Source: JANQFV01 sp964468185 (GTDB lineage Bacteria > Planctomycetota > Phycisphaerae > UBA1845 > Fen-1342). From it: a DNA stretch of 64,000 bases. Positions 8,761 through 17,815 of this stretch are shown here, piece by piece; position 1 is the stretch's first letter; each line of letters starts with the position of its first letter. Location of the stretch: positions 1 through 64,000 of the forward strand of contig CAYXTR010000016.1 in NCBI GenBank assembly GCA_964468185.1, in the 5' to 3' direction. The notes beneath the pieces are model-generated. The model worked only from the letters and a program-made list of their open reading frames with translations. It had not been told where the DNA came from and ran no database searches. A program made the position numbers and the translations under genes.

Positions 8761-8788
8761 CGATTGACGCCCGAAACGGCGTCAATCG
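8761..8788 (-). terminator. Perfect 11-bp hairpin downstream of the POT carrier
   Basis: The stem CGATTGACGCC / GGCGTCAATCG has no mismatch and a 6-base loop (CGAAAC). It lies 34 bases after the carrier stop codon and before the aspS repeat/promoter region. There is no U-tract, so it is a terminator candidate rather than a textbook intrinsic terminator. It would insulate aspS from the upstream gene. Confidence 0.55.
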
Positions 8789-8822
8789 CGTGGGGGAGGT
8801 CGGGAACGCCCGTTGGGTCGTG

Positions 8823-10388
8823 CTATTCGTCGGTCGGGACGGCTTCCTGCTGGGCGGCGGCGACGGCTTTGCGCGTGGCGAAGTAGAAGAGGATCATGCC
8901 GACTGTGCCCACGAAGCCGAAGATGCCGAGGTAGATCCATACGATCCAGGGATCGTACGTGTTCCACAAGGTCTGCGTCGCCTGGGCGATGGCGGTCGGG
9001 TCCCCGGCGACGGCGTTGGCGACGGCTTCGATGGCCTCCTGGTTGTTCAACTCGTCAGCGGCGGCCCGTGTGATGCCGGTCTGGTCAACCAGATAGCGGC
9101 GAGCCAGTTCGTACTTGCTGGAAAACGCTTCGTACCAGAACCCGCCGAAGATGTTGCCGAAGAACCACCCGATGGCGAAGGGCATATTTGAGTAGCCCAT
9201 GTAGAGGGCTTTCTTCTCGGGCGGGGCGATGAGGCCCACGTAGGCGCTGAATGTTGGACTACATGTCATTTCGCCGATCGTGAAGATGAGCAGCATGAGT
9301 GCCACGACCCAGCCGGTCATGGTCATGCCGGCGCCGACGAAACCGACGAGGGCGATGAGCATGCCGATGACCATGGCGGCGACTTTGCTGACCTTACCCA
9401 CGAGCCAGGAAATCGGGATAACCAGCAGGATGATCGACCAGGGGTTGATATTGATGATCATCTCGGGCTTGACCTGACCAGAGTCAAGGACCCAGCCCTC
9501 GCCGCCCACCGCCTTATAGATGGGAGCCAGGTTGGCAGTGTCGACCCATTCGTCGACAAAGTTGGGCAGCAGGTCCCAGAGCTGCATGAACATCAGCCAG
9601 AAGCACGAGAAGATGAGCAGGAAGATCATCAAGCGCGCATCTTTGAACATCGTCGCCAACGAAGAGAAGAAGACGCCGATGGGCCCCTCCTCGGCCTCGC
9701 CTTCCTTCGGCGGCGACTTCTCGGGCTCACGGTAAAGCAGGAACGCTGGCAGGAAATTCACGAGCGTCACGAGCGCGGCCGCGTAGAAGACATTTTGCCA
9801 ATCAAATTGTCCCCGAAGCGGAGCGGCGAGCATCGGGGCGAGCGCGCCGCCGATGTTCACGACCCAGTAGAAGATACCCCATCCCATCGAGGACGTAGCC
9901 TCAGTCGTGGTCTTGGCGATGGTTCCGTGGCACGGTGGCTTGAAGATCGCTGTGCCGAGGCCAACGCAACAGGCGGCTAGCATGAAGACCCAGAAACCCG
10001 CGGAGCCCCAGCCCTCGGCTGCCATACCGCTGCTGATCAGAGAGTCGGCGATTGGCTTGGACCACGCCATCAGGAGATAGCCGGTCGCGTTGATTACGAA
10101 AGCAACGGCGAGGCTCTTGCGGTAGCCGTAGCGCTCGGTGTAGCCACCGGAGACCATGGGTACGAGGCATTGCACCAGAGCCCAAACGCCCAGGATGACC
10201 CCCTTCTGTGCGAAACTGACGCCGAGGCCGTTTTCGGTCTCCGGCGACGCCACGAGGTAGAGCGGGACGACCGCCCGTGCCCCGAAGAAGGCAAGTCGCT
10301 CGAGAATCTCCATCACGTTGGCAAACCAGAAATTTGGTTCCAGCCCGCGAATCGTCTGAAAGAAAGAAGGCTTGGCGTTGGCGTCCAT
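8823..10388 (-). CDS. POT/PTR2-type MFS transporter
   Basis: 521 residues, about 12-14 transmembrane helices. Helix 1 contains E27-I-L-E30-R31 followed by FFGARAVVPLYL. This matches the ExxER signature of proton-dependent oligopeptide transporters, in which these residues couple proton and substrate movement. The long periplasmic or cytoplasmic loops (about 70 residues near 280-330 and 410-470) are larger than in the shortest POT proteins. The probable role is proton-coupled uptake of peptides or peptide-like solutes in the inner membrane. The substrate is not determined; planctomycete relatives are usually only called MFS. It has its own promoter upstream and a hairpin downstream, so it looks monocistronic. 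A second, diverged relative is encoded at 17890-19383. Confidence 0.82.
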   Translation of the reverse strand: MDANAKPSFFQTIRGLEPNFWFANVMEILERLAFFGARAVVPLYLVASPETENGLGVSFAQKGVILGVWALVQCLVPMVSGGYTERYGYRKSLAVAFVINATGYLLMAWSKPIADSLISSGMAAEGWGSAGFWVFMLAACCVGLGTAIFKPPCHGTIAKTTTEATSSMGWGIFYWVVNIGGALAPMLAAPLRGQFDWQNVFYAAALVTLVNFLPAFLLYREPEKSPPKEGEAEEGPIGVFFSSLATMFKDARLMIFLLIFSCFWLMFMQLWDLLPNFVDEWVDTANLAPIYKAVGGEGWVLDSGQVKPEMIININPWSIILLVIPISWLVGKVSKVAAMVIGMLIALVGFVGAGMTMTGWVVALMLLIFTIGEMTCSPTFSAYVGLIAPPEKKALYMGYSNMPFAIGWFFGNIFGGFWYEAFSSKYELARRYLVDQTGITRAAADELNNQEAIEAVANAVAGDPTAIAQATQTLWNTYDPWIVWIYLGIFGFVGTVGMILFYFATRKAVAAAQQEAVPTDE

Positions 10389-10436
10389 CGTGCGCTCCCG
10401 GGGGTACTGGGTCGTTGGATACCTGTGAAGGGCCCA

Positions 10437-10464
10437 GTTATACCGGATTGCGAGCGGTTGTGCA
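10437..10464 (-). promoter_or_regulatory. Putative promoter of the POT carrier
   Basis: On the minus strand: TGCACA (10464-10459), 16-base spacer, TATAAC (10442-10437). The -10 matches five of six consensus bases, the -35 four of six. An octamer tandem repeat begins 8 bases upstream of the -35. Confidence 0.5.
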
Positions 10465-10471
10465 CGGAGGA

Positions 10472-10495
10472 GTGTTCACGTGGGAACGTGGGAAC
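10472..10495. repeat. Three-unit 8-bp tandem repeat upstream of the POT carrier
   Basis: Plus-strand units are GTGTTCAC, GTGGGAAC and GTGGGAAC, contiguous. They lie 84 bp before the start codon. The unit length, orientation and distance agree with the blocks before aspS and the guanylyltransferase gene, although the unit sequence has drifted. Confidence 0.65.
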
Positions 10496-10586
10496 GGGCT
10501 GGTTACGATCACCTTCTCGGCGACAGGCGACGGTGCGTGAGGCGGCATGCCCCCCCTATTTGCTCGAATCGCCGCGCACCCGCCAG

Positions 10587-11975
10587 TTACAGATACGCGC
10601 CGCGGTGGCCGAGGTTGTGGCCGAGAACCGTGTCCTGGTCATCCTCACGCCGGATGTCGGCCTCACAGTTGCGGCTGATCTTGTTCTTGTCGATCGTCGT
10701 GCGATCGGCGTTGTTCAGGTGGATGCCGACACGATTGTCCTGGATGTCGTTGTGGCGAATGATGTTATCGCACGGCCGCAGGTCCGCCATGCCGCACGCC
10801 TCGGGCGTGTGCGGACGGATGCCGTGATCCTTGTCTGCGAGGATCGCGACGCCCGTGTTGTTGCGGTAGAACTTGTTGTGCTCGATGACCCAGTCGCGCA
10901 CCGTGCGGTTGCAGGTCGGATCGTCGTAAAAGTCCTTGATGTACTTCGTCCACAACAACACGCCCGTGCCATTGCTCTGAAAGTCGTTGTTGCGTACCTC
11001 GAATTCGGCCCCATGCTCGACCGCGATGCCGGCCTGGCGATTGAACAACATCCGATTGCCTTCGAGCACATTCCGCGTCGAATAACCCAGCCAGAATCCG
11101 AAATTGCAGCGATCCGCCCAGTTGTTGCGGAAAACATTGCCGCTGCTGAAGGTCGCTTCAAAAGCGATGTTGGGGCTGAGCGAGGCGTCGTTCTCCTCAA
11201 ACAGATTGTCGTTGCAGCCCACGTCTTCACCAGCCGGGCTGCGGCCCGCCAGGAAGAATCCGTCACCGCCGAGCCGGCAGGAGTTCTTGCGGAAGACGTT
11301 GTTGCAAGAGTTCCAGACAATGAGGAAGCCGGTTGCGTCCGCTCCCATGTGTCCCACGGCATTGGCGCCGACGACCGGCTGACCCTTATCGCGCGGCTCG
11401 TAGCGCGTGCAGTAATCGGCCCAGTTCTCCTCGAACGTGCTATTCGACGTATCAAAAAGGTGGATGCCGAAGCCGCTGTTATAGCTGGCGATGTTTCGGC
11501 GGACGAACAGCCGCTCGCAGTGGTACGACAGCAGGCCGTTCATTTGGTGTTGAATGTCGTTGTCAGTGATCTTCCCGCCATCAACAGAGTCCAGCAGGAT
11601 CGCAGCGCCATACGCGTCGGCCGCGGGCCGCCAGATGTCGAGAAACACCGTGTTCCCTGCGACTTCTGCAGTCGAGGTGACGTGATTCCGCTCGATTGCG
11701 GCATTCGTACAGTTTCGGGCGACGATTCCGTGGTAATAGTCGCGTATCCGGAAGTTGCGAATCGTAACGTTCTTGTGCCCCTCTACGGTAATGCCGGCGC
11801 CCTCGCGGCTGACACCTACGAGCGTAGCCCCGTTGCCGTCGATGGTAACTCCATCGGCGTCCACGACGATGCCGTCCGGGAGGACATAGGTCCCCGGTTC
11901 GAGTTGGGTATTGGATCGGATGACCATGCCGTTGGTGGGCACCACGGCGGAATCGGTGACGGGAATGGTACTCAT
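10587..11975 (-). CDS. Right-handed parallel beta-helix repeat protein
   Basis: 462 residues made of about 14 repeats of 21-24 residues of the form N-x-(I/V)-x-x-N-x-(I/F) (ITDNDIQHQMNG, VLEGNRMLFNRQAG, IIRHNDIQDNRVG). These are the NosD/PbH1-type rungs of a beta-helix. There is no signal peptide or membrane helix, which is unusual because such proteins are often exported. At least eleven cysteines are scattered in the rungs. The N-terminus (TYVLPDGIVVDADGVTIDG) is the usual capping strand that describes a default annotation or glycan-binding edge. A polysaccharide-acting or structural role is possible, but no catalytic Asp cluster of a pectate lyase or glycoside hydrolase is obvious. It is transcribed alone, with about 175 bases to the GlmL-type gene upstream. 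Confidence 0.8.
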   Translation of the reverse strand: MSTIPVTDSAVVPTNGMVIRSNTQLEPGTYVLPDGIVVDADGVTIDGNGATLVGVSREGAGITVEGHKNVTIRNFRIRDYYHGIVARNCTNAAIERNHVTSTAEVAGNTVFLDIWRPAADAYGAAILLDSVDGGKITDNDIQHQMNGLLSYHCERLFVRRNIASYNSGFGIHLFDTSNSTFEENWADYCTRYEPRDKGQPVVGANAVGHMGADATGFLIVWNSCNNVFRKNSCRLGGDGFFLAGRSPAGEDVGCNDNLFEENDASLSPNIAFEATFSSGNVFRNNWADRCNFGFWLGYSTRNVLEGNRMLFNRQAGIAVEHGAEFEVRNNDFQSNGTGVLLWTKYIKDFYDDPTCNRTVRDWVIEHNKFYRNNTGVAILADKDHGIRPHTPEACGMADLRPCDNIIRHNDIQDNRVGIHLNNADRTTIDKNKISRNCEADIRREDDQDTVLGHNLGHRGAYL

Positions 11976-12150
11976 TAGCTTGCCCTAGACTGGGTTTTTG
12001 GAGGCCAGGACGGGATCCGCTAGTCTGTTACTTAACCGTTTCATTATACAGGCAATTGCAAGGGTTGTGCGAGAGTTTTCTCTTCGGAAAATGGCGCGGC
12101 CGCCCGTTCGCCGCGGGCTCCTAAAACATATCCCCTTTTTCTGAAGACAC

Positions 12151-13986
12151 TTACGTCTGCGGGTAGGCGTCCAGCGCCCGATTCCACTCGCGGAGCTTGC
12201 GAACGCGTTCATCCTGGCTCGTTGGCATCTCCAGCGGGCGACCCCGTCCATCGAGAAGGAGGCCCACCGTTCCTCCGGTAATCTCGCGTGTGACGGCCTG
12301 TCCGCGGCCGGCACCAACGTCATAACCCCGTTCGGGAGTAACAGTTATTGAGACCTTCGCATCATCGTCCAAACCGACCCGTTTGAGCTCACCGACGCCT
12401 ACGACGTGACGGCCGGCCCCAGCGCCCCCGCCGCTGACCTCGACGGTCATGCAAGGCTGCCCCTCGCGCGGCTTGCGCGGGCCGCCGACCGGTGCGACCG
12501 CCCAGCCGAGGCGGATGAGACAGTCCTTGAGGAAGACCTGGAGGGCCGCTTCCTCGTGGACGGTGCTGAGCACGCCGAGTTGGGGCATCATGAAGATGGA
12601 GTCGACGGTGAGTTCGGTGAGCCCCTCGGGCTGGAAGCCATCGAGCATCATGAGGGCACTCTGCACGCGGCGGGGGCTGTGGGAGAGCACGCCGCCGGAG
12701 CCGACGATCATGTCGAGCGCGAGCATGTCGACGAGGGTCTGCCCGGACATTTCCTGTTTGAATGCGTCGGCGATCGTCCGTTGCTGCTGCACCCCCTTCA
12801 GGCCGACGGCCATCTGTTTGTGCTGAATGAAGGCGAGACGGAGCGCCTCCCGACAAATCGCCTGCTCGATCATGAGCTCGTCGAGTGTCTGGGGAATCGT
12901 CGTCGGCCGGATCATCTTGTTGCGAATGCGATTGCGAATGTCGCGTTCGTCCAGATCCAGCGGCACCCAGCGTACGATGTTCTCAAAGCCGGCCTCGGCG
13001 ACGACATTGAAAATACTGTAGCTCATGCCGAGATTCGCGCTGACTGTCCGGTTGAACACGGTCTCGCTCTGTGGATCCTCCTGATCCCCGCGGAAAACAC
13101 TGAATACGTCGGTTGTCGCTCCACCGATATCGACACCCGCGACCTGAATCCCCTCCCGCTTGGCAATGAGCTGCATGATCAGGCCCACGGCGCCCGGCGT
13201 CGGCATGAGTGGCACGGTCGTCCAGTTCATGAGCTTGCCATAGCCCGGAGCCTGCTTCATGACGTGCTCTAGAAACAGGTCGTGGATCTGATCGCGGGCG
13301 GGTTGGAGATTCTCAGTGTCGAGCGTCGGGCGAATATTCTCAGTCACGTACAGGGCAGTCTTCTGCCCCAGAATCCGCTCAATCTCATCGCGTGCCTTGG
13401 TGTTACCGGCAAAAATCACGGGCAAATCGAATCCGACGCCAAAACGCGGCTTCGGGTCGGCGGCGGCGACCAGTTGGCCCATCTCGACGACGTGCTTGAC
13501 GGTGCCGCCATCGGTGCCGCCGGAAATGAGGATCATATCGGGCCGCTTGGAACGGATGAGTTCGATGCGTTCGTGGCTGTGGAAACCGTCGTTGGTTGCG
13601 AGTGTGTCCATCACGATGGCACCGGCACCCAGGGCAGCGCGGGCGGCACTCTCCGCGGTCATGGACTTGACCACGCCGGCGACCATCATCTGAAGGCCCC
13701 CGCCAGCGCTGCTGGTGCCCACGTAGGCATCGCACCCACTATCGCCATCGCGCGGGATCCATATCTTGTCGTCCTTGATGAACTTGCGGTTGGTCAGATC
13801 CTCGATCTCGCCGACCGCATTGATGACACCCCGCGTGACATCCTCAGCCGGCGCTTCGACGGTGGTTGGGGCTTCGCCGCGACAGATCAGACGGTACTCA
13901 CCGTCCGTCTTCTCGATGAGAATGGCCTTCGTCGTGGTCGAACCGCAGTCGGTCGCGATGACGGTCTGGAGGTCTGTTGGGGCCAT
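12151..13986 (-). CDS. GlmL/MutL-family ASKHA ATPase
   Basis: 611 residues. The phosphate-1 loop TDCGSTTTKAILIE (about 11-24) and a second ASKHA phosphate motif GVDIGGATTDVFSV (about 280-293) identify the actin/Hsp70/sugar-kinase fold. The overall length and the GSGGVLSHSPRR segment fit the glutamate mutase accessory protein family (Pfam MutL), not the DNA-repair MutL. Family members sit beside glutamate mutase or ornithine aminomutase genes and are thought to help reactivate the B12 enzyme. No mutase subunit is encoded nearby. It lies divergent from the sugar ABC permease, 209 bases apart. The fold is secure, the partner is unknown. Confidence 0.8.
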   Translation of the reverse strand: MAPTDLQTVIATDCGSTTTKAILIEKTDGEYRLICRGEAPTTVEAPAEDVTRGVINAVGEIEDLTNRKFIKDDKIWIPRDGDSGCDAYVGTSSAGGGLQMMVAGVVKSMTAESAARAALGAGAIVMDTLATNDGFHSHERIELIRSKRPDMILISGGTDGGTVKHVVEMGQLVAAADPKPRFGVGFDLPVIFAGNTKARDEIERILGQKTALYVTENIRPTLDTENLQPARDQIHDLFLEHVMKQAPGYGKLMNWTTVPLMPTPGAVGLIMQLIAKREGIQVAGVDIGGATTDVFSVFRGDQEDPQSETVFNRTVSANLGMSYSIFNVVAEAGFENIVRWVPLDLDERDIRNRIRNKMIRPTTIPQTLDELMIEQAICREALRLAFIQHKQMAVGLKGVQQQRTIADAFKQEMSGQTLVDMLALDMIVGSGGVLSHSPRRVQSALMMLDGFQPEGLTELTVDSIFMMPQLGVLSTVHEEAALQVFLKDCLIRLGWAVAPVGGPRKPREGQPCMTVEVSGGGAGAGRHVVGVGELKRVGLDDDAKVSITVTPERGYDVGAGRGQAVTREITGGTVGLLLDGRGRPLEMPTSQDERVRKLREWNRALDAYPQT

Positions 13987-14195
13987 CGAGCTTCCCTGCT
14001 GCCGGGGGTCGGACCGCGTGCGTTAGCTGCACGGCGGCCATGGGTCACAGATGGGCGGCATTGTAGAGAATGAACCGTTTCGTTCCAAGGCGCAGCGGCC
14101 TTCGCGGCGATTAGTCACGGGTACATAGTTGGTGAGAAACACGCGTCAACAGTGGGCTGCATGCTCCCCAGATTGCGGGTAGGATCCGACACGCT

Positions 14196-15527
14196 ATGGC
14201 AGCAGCTCAGACGACTGAGGGCATTGTGGTGAGACGTCGGCGGACGTGGGTGGTCCGATATGTACCGCTGTTCGCGGCCCTTGCATTGCTGTTTGTCGCC
14301 GGCGTGCTGCTCAATATCCCCAACGATTCCGATCGCGGGAACGTGTTCCTCTCAATCGCCAATCAGCGCAACGTGTTGGAACAGGTCTCGATCAATGGCA
14401 TGCTCGCCGTCGGAATGACGCTTGTGATTCTGACGGCCGGGATCGACTTGTCCGTGGGAAGTGTCCTGTCGCTATGTACGGTGGTCTGCGCCATGCTCCT
14501 CATGCACGGGACGGAGAGCGATGGACCCGCAGGTTTCAGTCGGGCCCATTGGGTCATGCTGCCGGCCATACTGCTGTTTATCGCCCTGGCTCTGGGGCGG
14601 GTTGTGGTCCGCGTAGCGCGGCGGCCATCTCACCGGCCGACTTTTTCAGATTTCGCGCTCGTCGCATGCGCTGCCGTAGTCGCGCTCGTACCGTGGGCAA
14701 CATCGATCGGCCGCACGGGGATGTCTACCGTCGGCGTCCTGCTGGTCGTACCGCTCGTGGGCGGAATGATGGGGATGCTGAACGGCGTGATCATTGCGCA
14801 GACACGCTTGCAGCCGTTCATCGTGACTCTCGCCATGATGATTGCGGCCGTCGGTTTGGCCAAGTTCGTTGCAGGCTATGGGGGGCGCGTGCACTCGATC
14901 TACATCGAGAACGCGCAGCAATCGGGAGCTCCGGCGTCGTTTGCGGACCTGGGAGAACCCATACTGACCGTTGGCGAAAAGACCCTGCGCAGCGGGAAGA
15001 CGCTCGATGTGAAGCTGATCCCGATTCCGGGACTATTCATGCTTGGCTGCTGGGCCTTGGCGGCGATTCTCCTGCACAAGTACCCGCTTGGTCGGCATAT
15101 CTATGCCGTGGGCGGGAATGAGGAGACCGCGCGGCTGGCGGGCATTGCGGTTGGACGGGTGAAGATCTTCGTCTATACCGCGAGTGGGCTGCTTGCGGGC
15201 CTCGCCGCCGTGCTCTTCTGCGCCAAATATCGCCAAGGTCTCGCAACAGCGGGACAAATGAAAGAACTCGATGCCATTGCCGCAGTCGTCATCGGCGGCA
15301 CCAGCCTGATGGGTGGCCGCGGCAGTATCGTGGGAACGCTCGTGGGCATCATGATTTTCGGATATTTGACCAACATCTTGAACCTCAAGGGCGTTTCCAG
15401 TGAGATTCAGGACATCGTGAAAGGTGTCATCATCGTCGGCGCAGCCTCGTTGCAGGCCGGCGACTGGATGGGCGGTGTGCGCCGGCTCGGTGCGGGTATA
15501 CTGCGGCGAAGAGGAGATCAGGCATGA
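14196..15527 (+). CDS. RbsC-type sugar ABC transporter permease
   Basis: 443 residues, about 100 more than RbsC. The family core is plain: MLAVGMTLVILTAGIDLSVGS near residue 68, then GMLNGVIIA, LPF-type VTLAMM and the C-terminal AVVIGGTSLMGGRGSIVGT. Extra sequence is inserted after the third helix (about residues 110-180, with two added hydrophobic segments) and as a soluble loop (about 240-270). The 3' end overlaps the binding-protein start by four bases (ATGA). The protein should form the membrane channel for a pentose or similar sugar. No RbsA-type ATPase is encoded in the window, so it must be supplied from elsewhere. Confidence 0.87.
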   Translation: MAAAQTTEGIVVRRRRTWVVRYVPLFAALALLFVAGVLLNIPNDSDRGNVFLSIANQRNVLEQVSINGMLAVGMTLVILTAGIDLSVGSVLSLCTVVCAMLLMHGTESDGPAGFSRAHWVMLPAILLFIALALGRVVVRVARRPSHRPTFSDFALVACAAVVALVPWATSIGRTGMSTVGVLLVVPLVGGMMGMLNGVIIAQTRLQPFIVTLAMMIAAVGLAKFVAGYGGRVHSIYIENAQQSGAPASFADLGEPILTVGEKTLRSGKTLDVKLIPIPGLFMLGCWALAAILLHKYPLGRHIYAVGGNEETARLAGIAVGRVKIFVYTASGLLAGLAAVLFCAKYRQGLATAGQMKELDAIAAVVIGGTSLMGGRGSIVGTLVGIMIFGYLTNILNLKGVSSEIQDIVKGVIIVGAASLQAGDWMGGVRRLGAGILRRRGDQA

Positions 15528-16573
15528 GTAAACGACTGAGCTCGGCGGGGTCATTGGCGTGCATTGCGCTCGTCCTCATAGTAGGAGCGGCATTCTCGGG
15601 CTGCGAGAAGCCGGCCGGCTCCAGTGGCGACACGAGCAGCACGAAGCCAAATGGGAAGGGGGATTCGGCGACTGCCGCCGACGATGAGAAGTATTTGATC
15701 GGCTTCTCACAATGCACCGTGACCGAGCCTTGGCGAGTCGAATTCAATCGCCGCCTGATCGAGCACGCCGAGCAGACTTACCCGGAGGTCGTCGAGCTCG
15801 AAGTGCTCGACGCAAATGACAGGACTGAACAGCAGGTTGCGCAGATGAAGTCGTTCATCGAGCGGCAGGTGGACGCCATTCTCGTCAGCCCCAAGGAGGC
15901 TCCCGGTCTGACCGGCGTTGTGCGTGAGGCAACCGAAGCCGGCATTCCCGTGGTTGTGCTCGATCGTGACGTGAATTGGGACGGCTATGCGTGCTTTGTC
16001 GGTGGTGACAATTACCTGATCGGACGGGCCGCGGGGCAGGTCGCAGTGGATATGCTCGGCGGACCCGGGGAAGCGGAGGGCGTGATCTACGAGCTTTGCG
16101 GTGGGCTGGCATCAACGCCCGGGCAGGAACGCCGAGACGGCTTCCACGAAGTCGTCGAGAAAGAACCCGGCGTCGAGATCATCGGCGGACAGGATTGCGA
16201 TTGGAAGCTCGATAAGGCCCAGCGGACGTTTCAGGACGCCCTCAAGGCACACGAAGTCATCGACCTCGTGTATGCCCACAACGACCCGATGGCCCACGGC
16301 GCGTACCAGGCGGCACGCGAGGCTGGCCGCGCCGAGGAAATCAAGTTCATCGGCATCGATGCCCTGCCGGACGAGGGTGTGCGCTGGGTCAGGGCGCGTG
16401 AGCTGACTGCGACATTGCTGTATCCGACGCCGGGCGCCGTGGGGCTGGATATGGCTGTGAAGATTCTGCGGGGCGAGGACGTACCTCATCGTGTCACACT
16501 GCCAACCCGTGTGTTCACGCCGGACAATGTCGACACAGGTGGTGAGTTGATCGACGTGGAAGCGAAACGATAG
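15524..16573 (+). CDS. RbsB-type periplasmic sugar-binding lipoprotein
   Basis: 349 residues. A signal peptide ends in the lipobox AFSGC, with the lipidated cysteine at residue 27. A Gly/Ser/Thr-rich linker (28-45) is followed by a class I periplasmic binding fold of the ribose/galactose group: LIGFSQCTVTEPWR, DAILVSPKEAPGLTGV, VVVLDRDVNW, VYAHNDPMAHGA. The aromatic and acidic residues in these positions usually contact the sugar. It is membrane-tethered, as expected for a Gram-negative lipoprotein variant of RbsB. It is translationally coupled to the upstream permease. The ligand is likely a monosaccharide; it cannot be named from sequence. Confidence 0.87.
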   Translation: MSKRLSSAGSLACIALVLIVGAAFSGCEKPAGSSGDTSSTKPNGKGDSATAADDEKYLIGFSQCTVTEPWRVEFNRRLIEHAEQTYPEVVELEVLDANDRTEQQVAQMKSFIERQVDAILVSPKEAPGLTGVVREATEAGIPVVVLDRDVNWDGYACFVGGDNYLIGRAAGQVAVDMLGGPGEAEGVIYELCGGLASTPGQERRDGFHEVVEKEPGVEIIGGQDCDWKLDKAQRTFQDALKAHEVIDLVYAHNDPMAHGAYQAAREAGRAEEIKFIGIDALPDEGVRWVRARELTATLLYPTPGAVGLDMAVKILRGEDVPHRVTLPTRVFTPDNVDTGGELIDVEAKR

Positions 16574-16648
16574 CCAGACCGCGAGCACCCACCAGCGAGC
16601 AACAGTCTGAGTCATAGGCCCGCAGACCTGGTCCGGTCGCAAAACAGC

Positions 16649-17815
16649 ATGAGCAGGCCGCCACGCATCTTCATTTCCGTCGCCGAGGACTCCGCCGATC
16701 GACATGCGTTCGCGCTCGTGGGGGTACTGCGCAAGCGACTGCCGGGTGTGGCGCTCTACGGACTGACCGGGCCGCAGCTCCGAAACGCGGGGGTCGAGAC
16801 CATCTTCGATCTGACCAGAGACGCGGCAATGCTCACCGGCATCATCGGCAAACTGGCGCCCGGCTGGAAGGCGCTGCGCGCGGCGAAGGCGGCGTGGGAG
16901 AAGTCACCGCCCGATCTCGTCATTGTGCTCGATTCGTCGGCGTTGCACCTGCCGATGGCGCGACGCGCGCATCTGCGGGGCATTCCGGTCCTGTATTACA
17001 TCGCGCCGCAGACGTGGGCATCGCGCGCGTATCGCAACCGACAGCTCGAACGCTACGTCGACCGTGTGGCATGTATCCTCCCCTTCGAGCAGGCTCACTT
17101 TCGGCGGGCACTGGTCTATGCCACCTACGTCGGCCATCCGCTGTTCGAAGTATTGCCGGCCGAGCGGCCACAGGAGACCGCTGTCCAGAAGCTGCGGCGC
17201 AGTGGCCGGCCGGTAGTCGCCGTGCTGCCCGGTTCTCGCCGGCAGGTCATCGATGCCATGCTGCCCAAGCAGCTCGAAGTGGTACGGCGACTGCGGGCAG
17301 CCGGGCATGCCGTCGAAGTGGGCGTTTCGTGTGCGGCCAGCGATCGGCTGACGCAGGTTCGGCGACATGTGCACGCCAGCGGCTTCGCGGCGGAGATCCT
17401 CGTCGACGACAACGCAAGCCTGCTGACGGCGGCGGATCTCGTGCTGGTGGCGTCTGGAACGGCGACACTCCAGACCGCGTACTACCGCAAGCCGATGGTG
17501 GTGCTGTATGACGCCGGGGCAACGTTGCGATGGATCTATCGGCTTCTTGGACGTTTCATCATCCATACGCCACACCTGGCGCTGGTAAACATCCTGGCCG
17601 GCGAGCGGATCGTCCCCGAGTTCATGCCGTTCGTGCCTGACACACGTCCGGTGGCGGAGGTAGCTGGGGCGCTACTGGGTGATTCAGGGGCGCGAGAAGC
17701 GATGGCACAACGGCTCGATGCCGTTGTGCGACCATTGGAAGGAAGTCGCGCCAGCGAGCGGGTCGCGGAGATGGTGACGGAGCTGTTGCAGGGGCGGGAC
17801 CACTTGCGTGAGTGA
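16649..17815 (+). CDS. lpxB: Lipid-A-disaccharide synthase
   Basis: 388 residues, the usual LpxB length. The N-terminal half has FISVAEDSADRHA (LpxB proteins usually read AGExSGD here, so this one is slightly diverged) and YYIAPQTWASR. The C-terminal half has VGHPLFEVL, AVLPGSRRQVI and LVASGTATLQTA. These are the GT-B family 19 signatures. It joins UDP-diacylglucosamine and lipid X into the lipid A disaccharide at the inner membrane. It follows the binding-protein gene by 75 bases and could be read from the same transcript, but function links it to lpxA at 53.7-54.5 kb. The 5' motif divergence is worth noting but the rest is typical. Confidence 0.92.
   Translation: MSRPPRIFISVAEDSADRHAFALVGVLRKRLPGVALYGLTGPQLRNAGVETIFDLTRDAAMLTGIIGKLAPGWKALRAAKAAWEKSPPDLVIVLDSSALHLPMARRAHLRGIPVLYYIAPQTWASRAYRNRQLERYVDRVACILPFEQAHFRRALVYATYVGHPLFEVLPAERPQETAVQKLRRSGRPVVAVLPGSRRQVIDAMLPKQLEVVRRLRAAGHAVEVGVSCAASDRLTQVRRHVHASGFAAEILVDDNASLLTAADLVLVASGTATLQTAYYRKPMVVLYDAGATLRWIYRLLGRFIIHTPHLALVNILAGERIVPEFMPFVPDTRPVAEVAGALLGDSGAREAMAQRLDAVVRPLEGSRASERVAEMVTELLQGRDHLRE

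Noticed and set aside
8642..8785. N-terminal extension of AspRS to an upstream ATG
   Set aside because: It would cover the promoter and repeat block, has no AspRS similarity, and the GTG at 8641 has a perfect ribosome-binding site.
10170..11978. Long open frame (602 codons) on the plus strand opposite the beta-helix gene
   Set aside because: It is a shadow of two convincing minus-strand genes in GC-rich DNA, with no recognisable protein motif.
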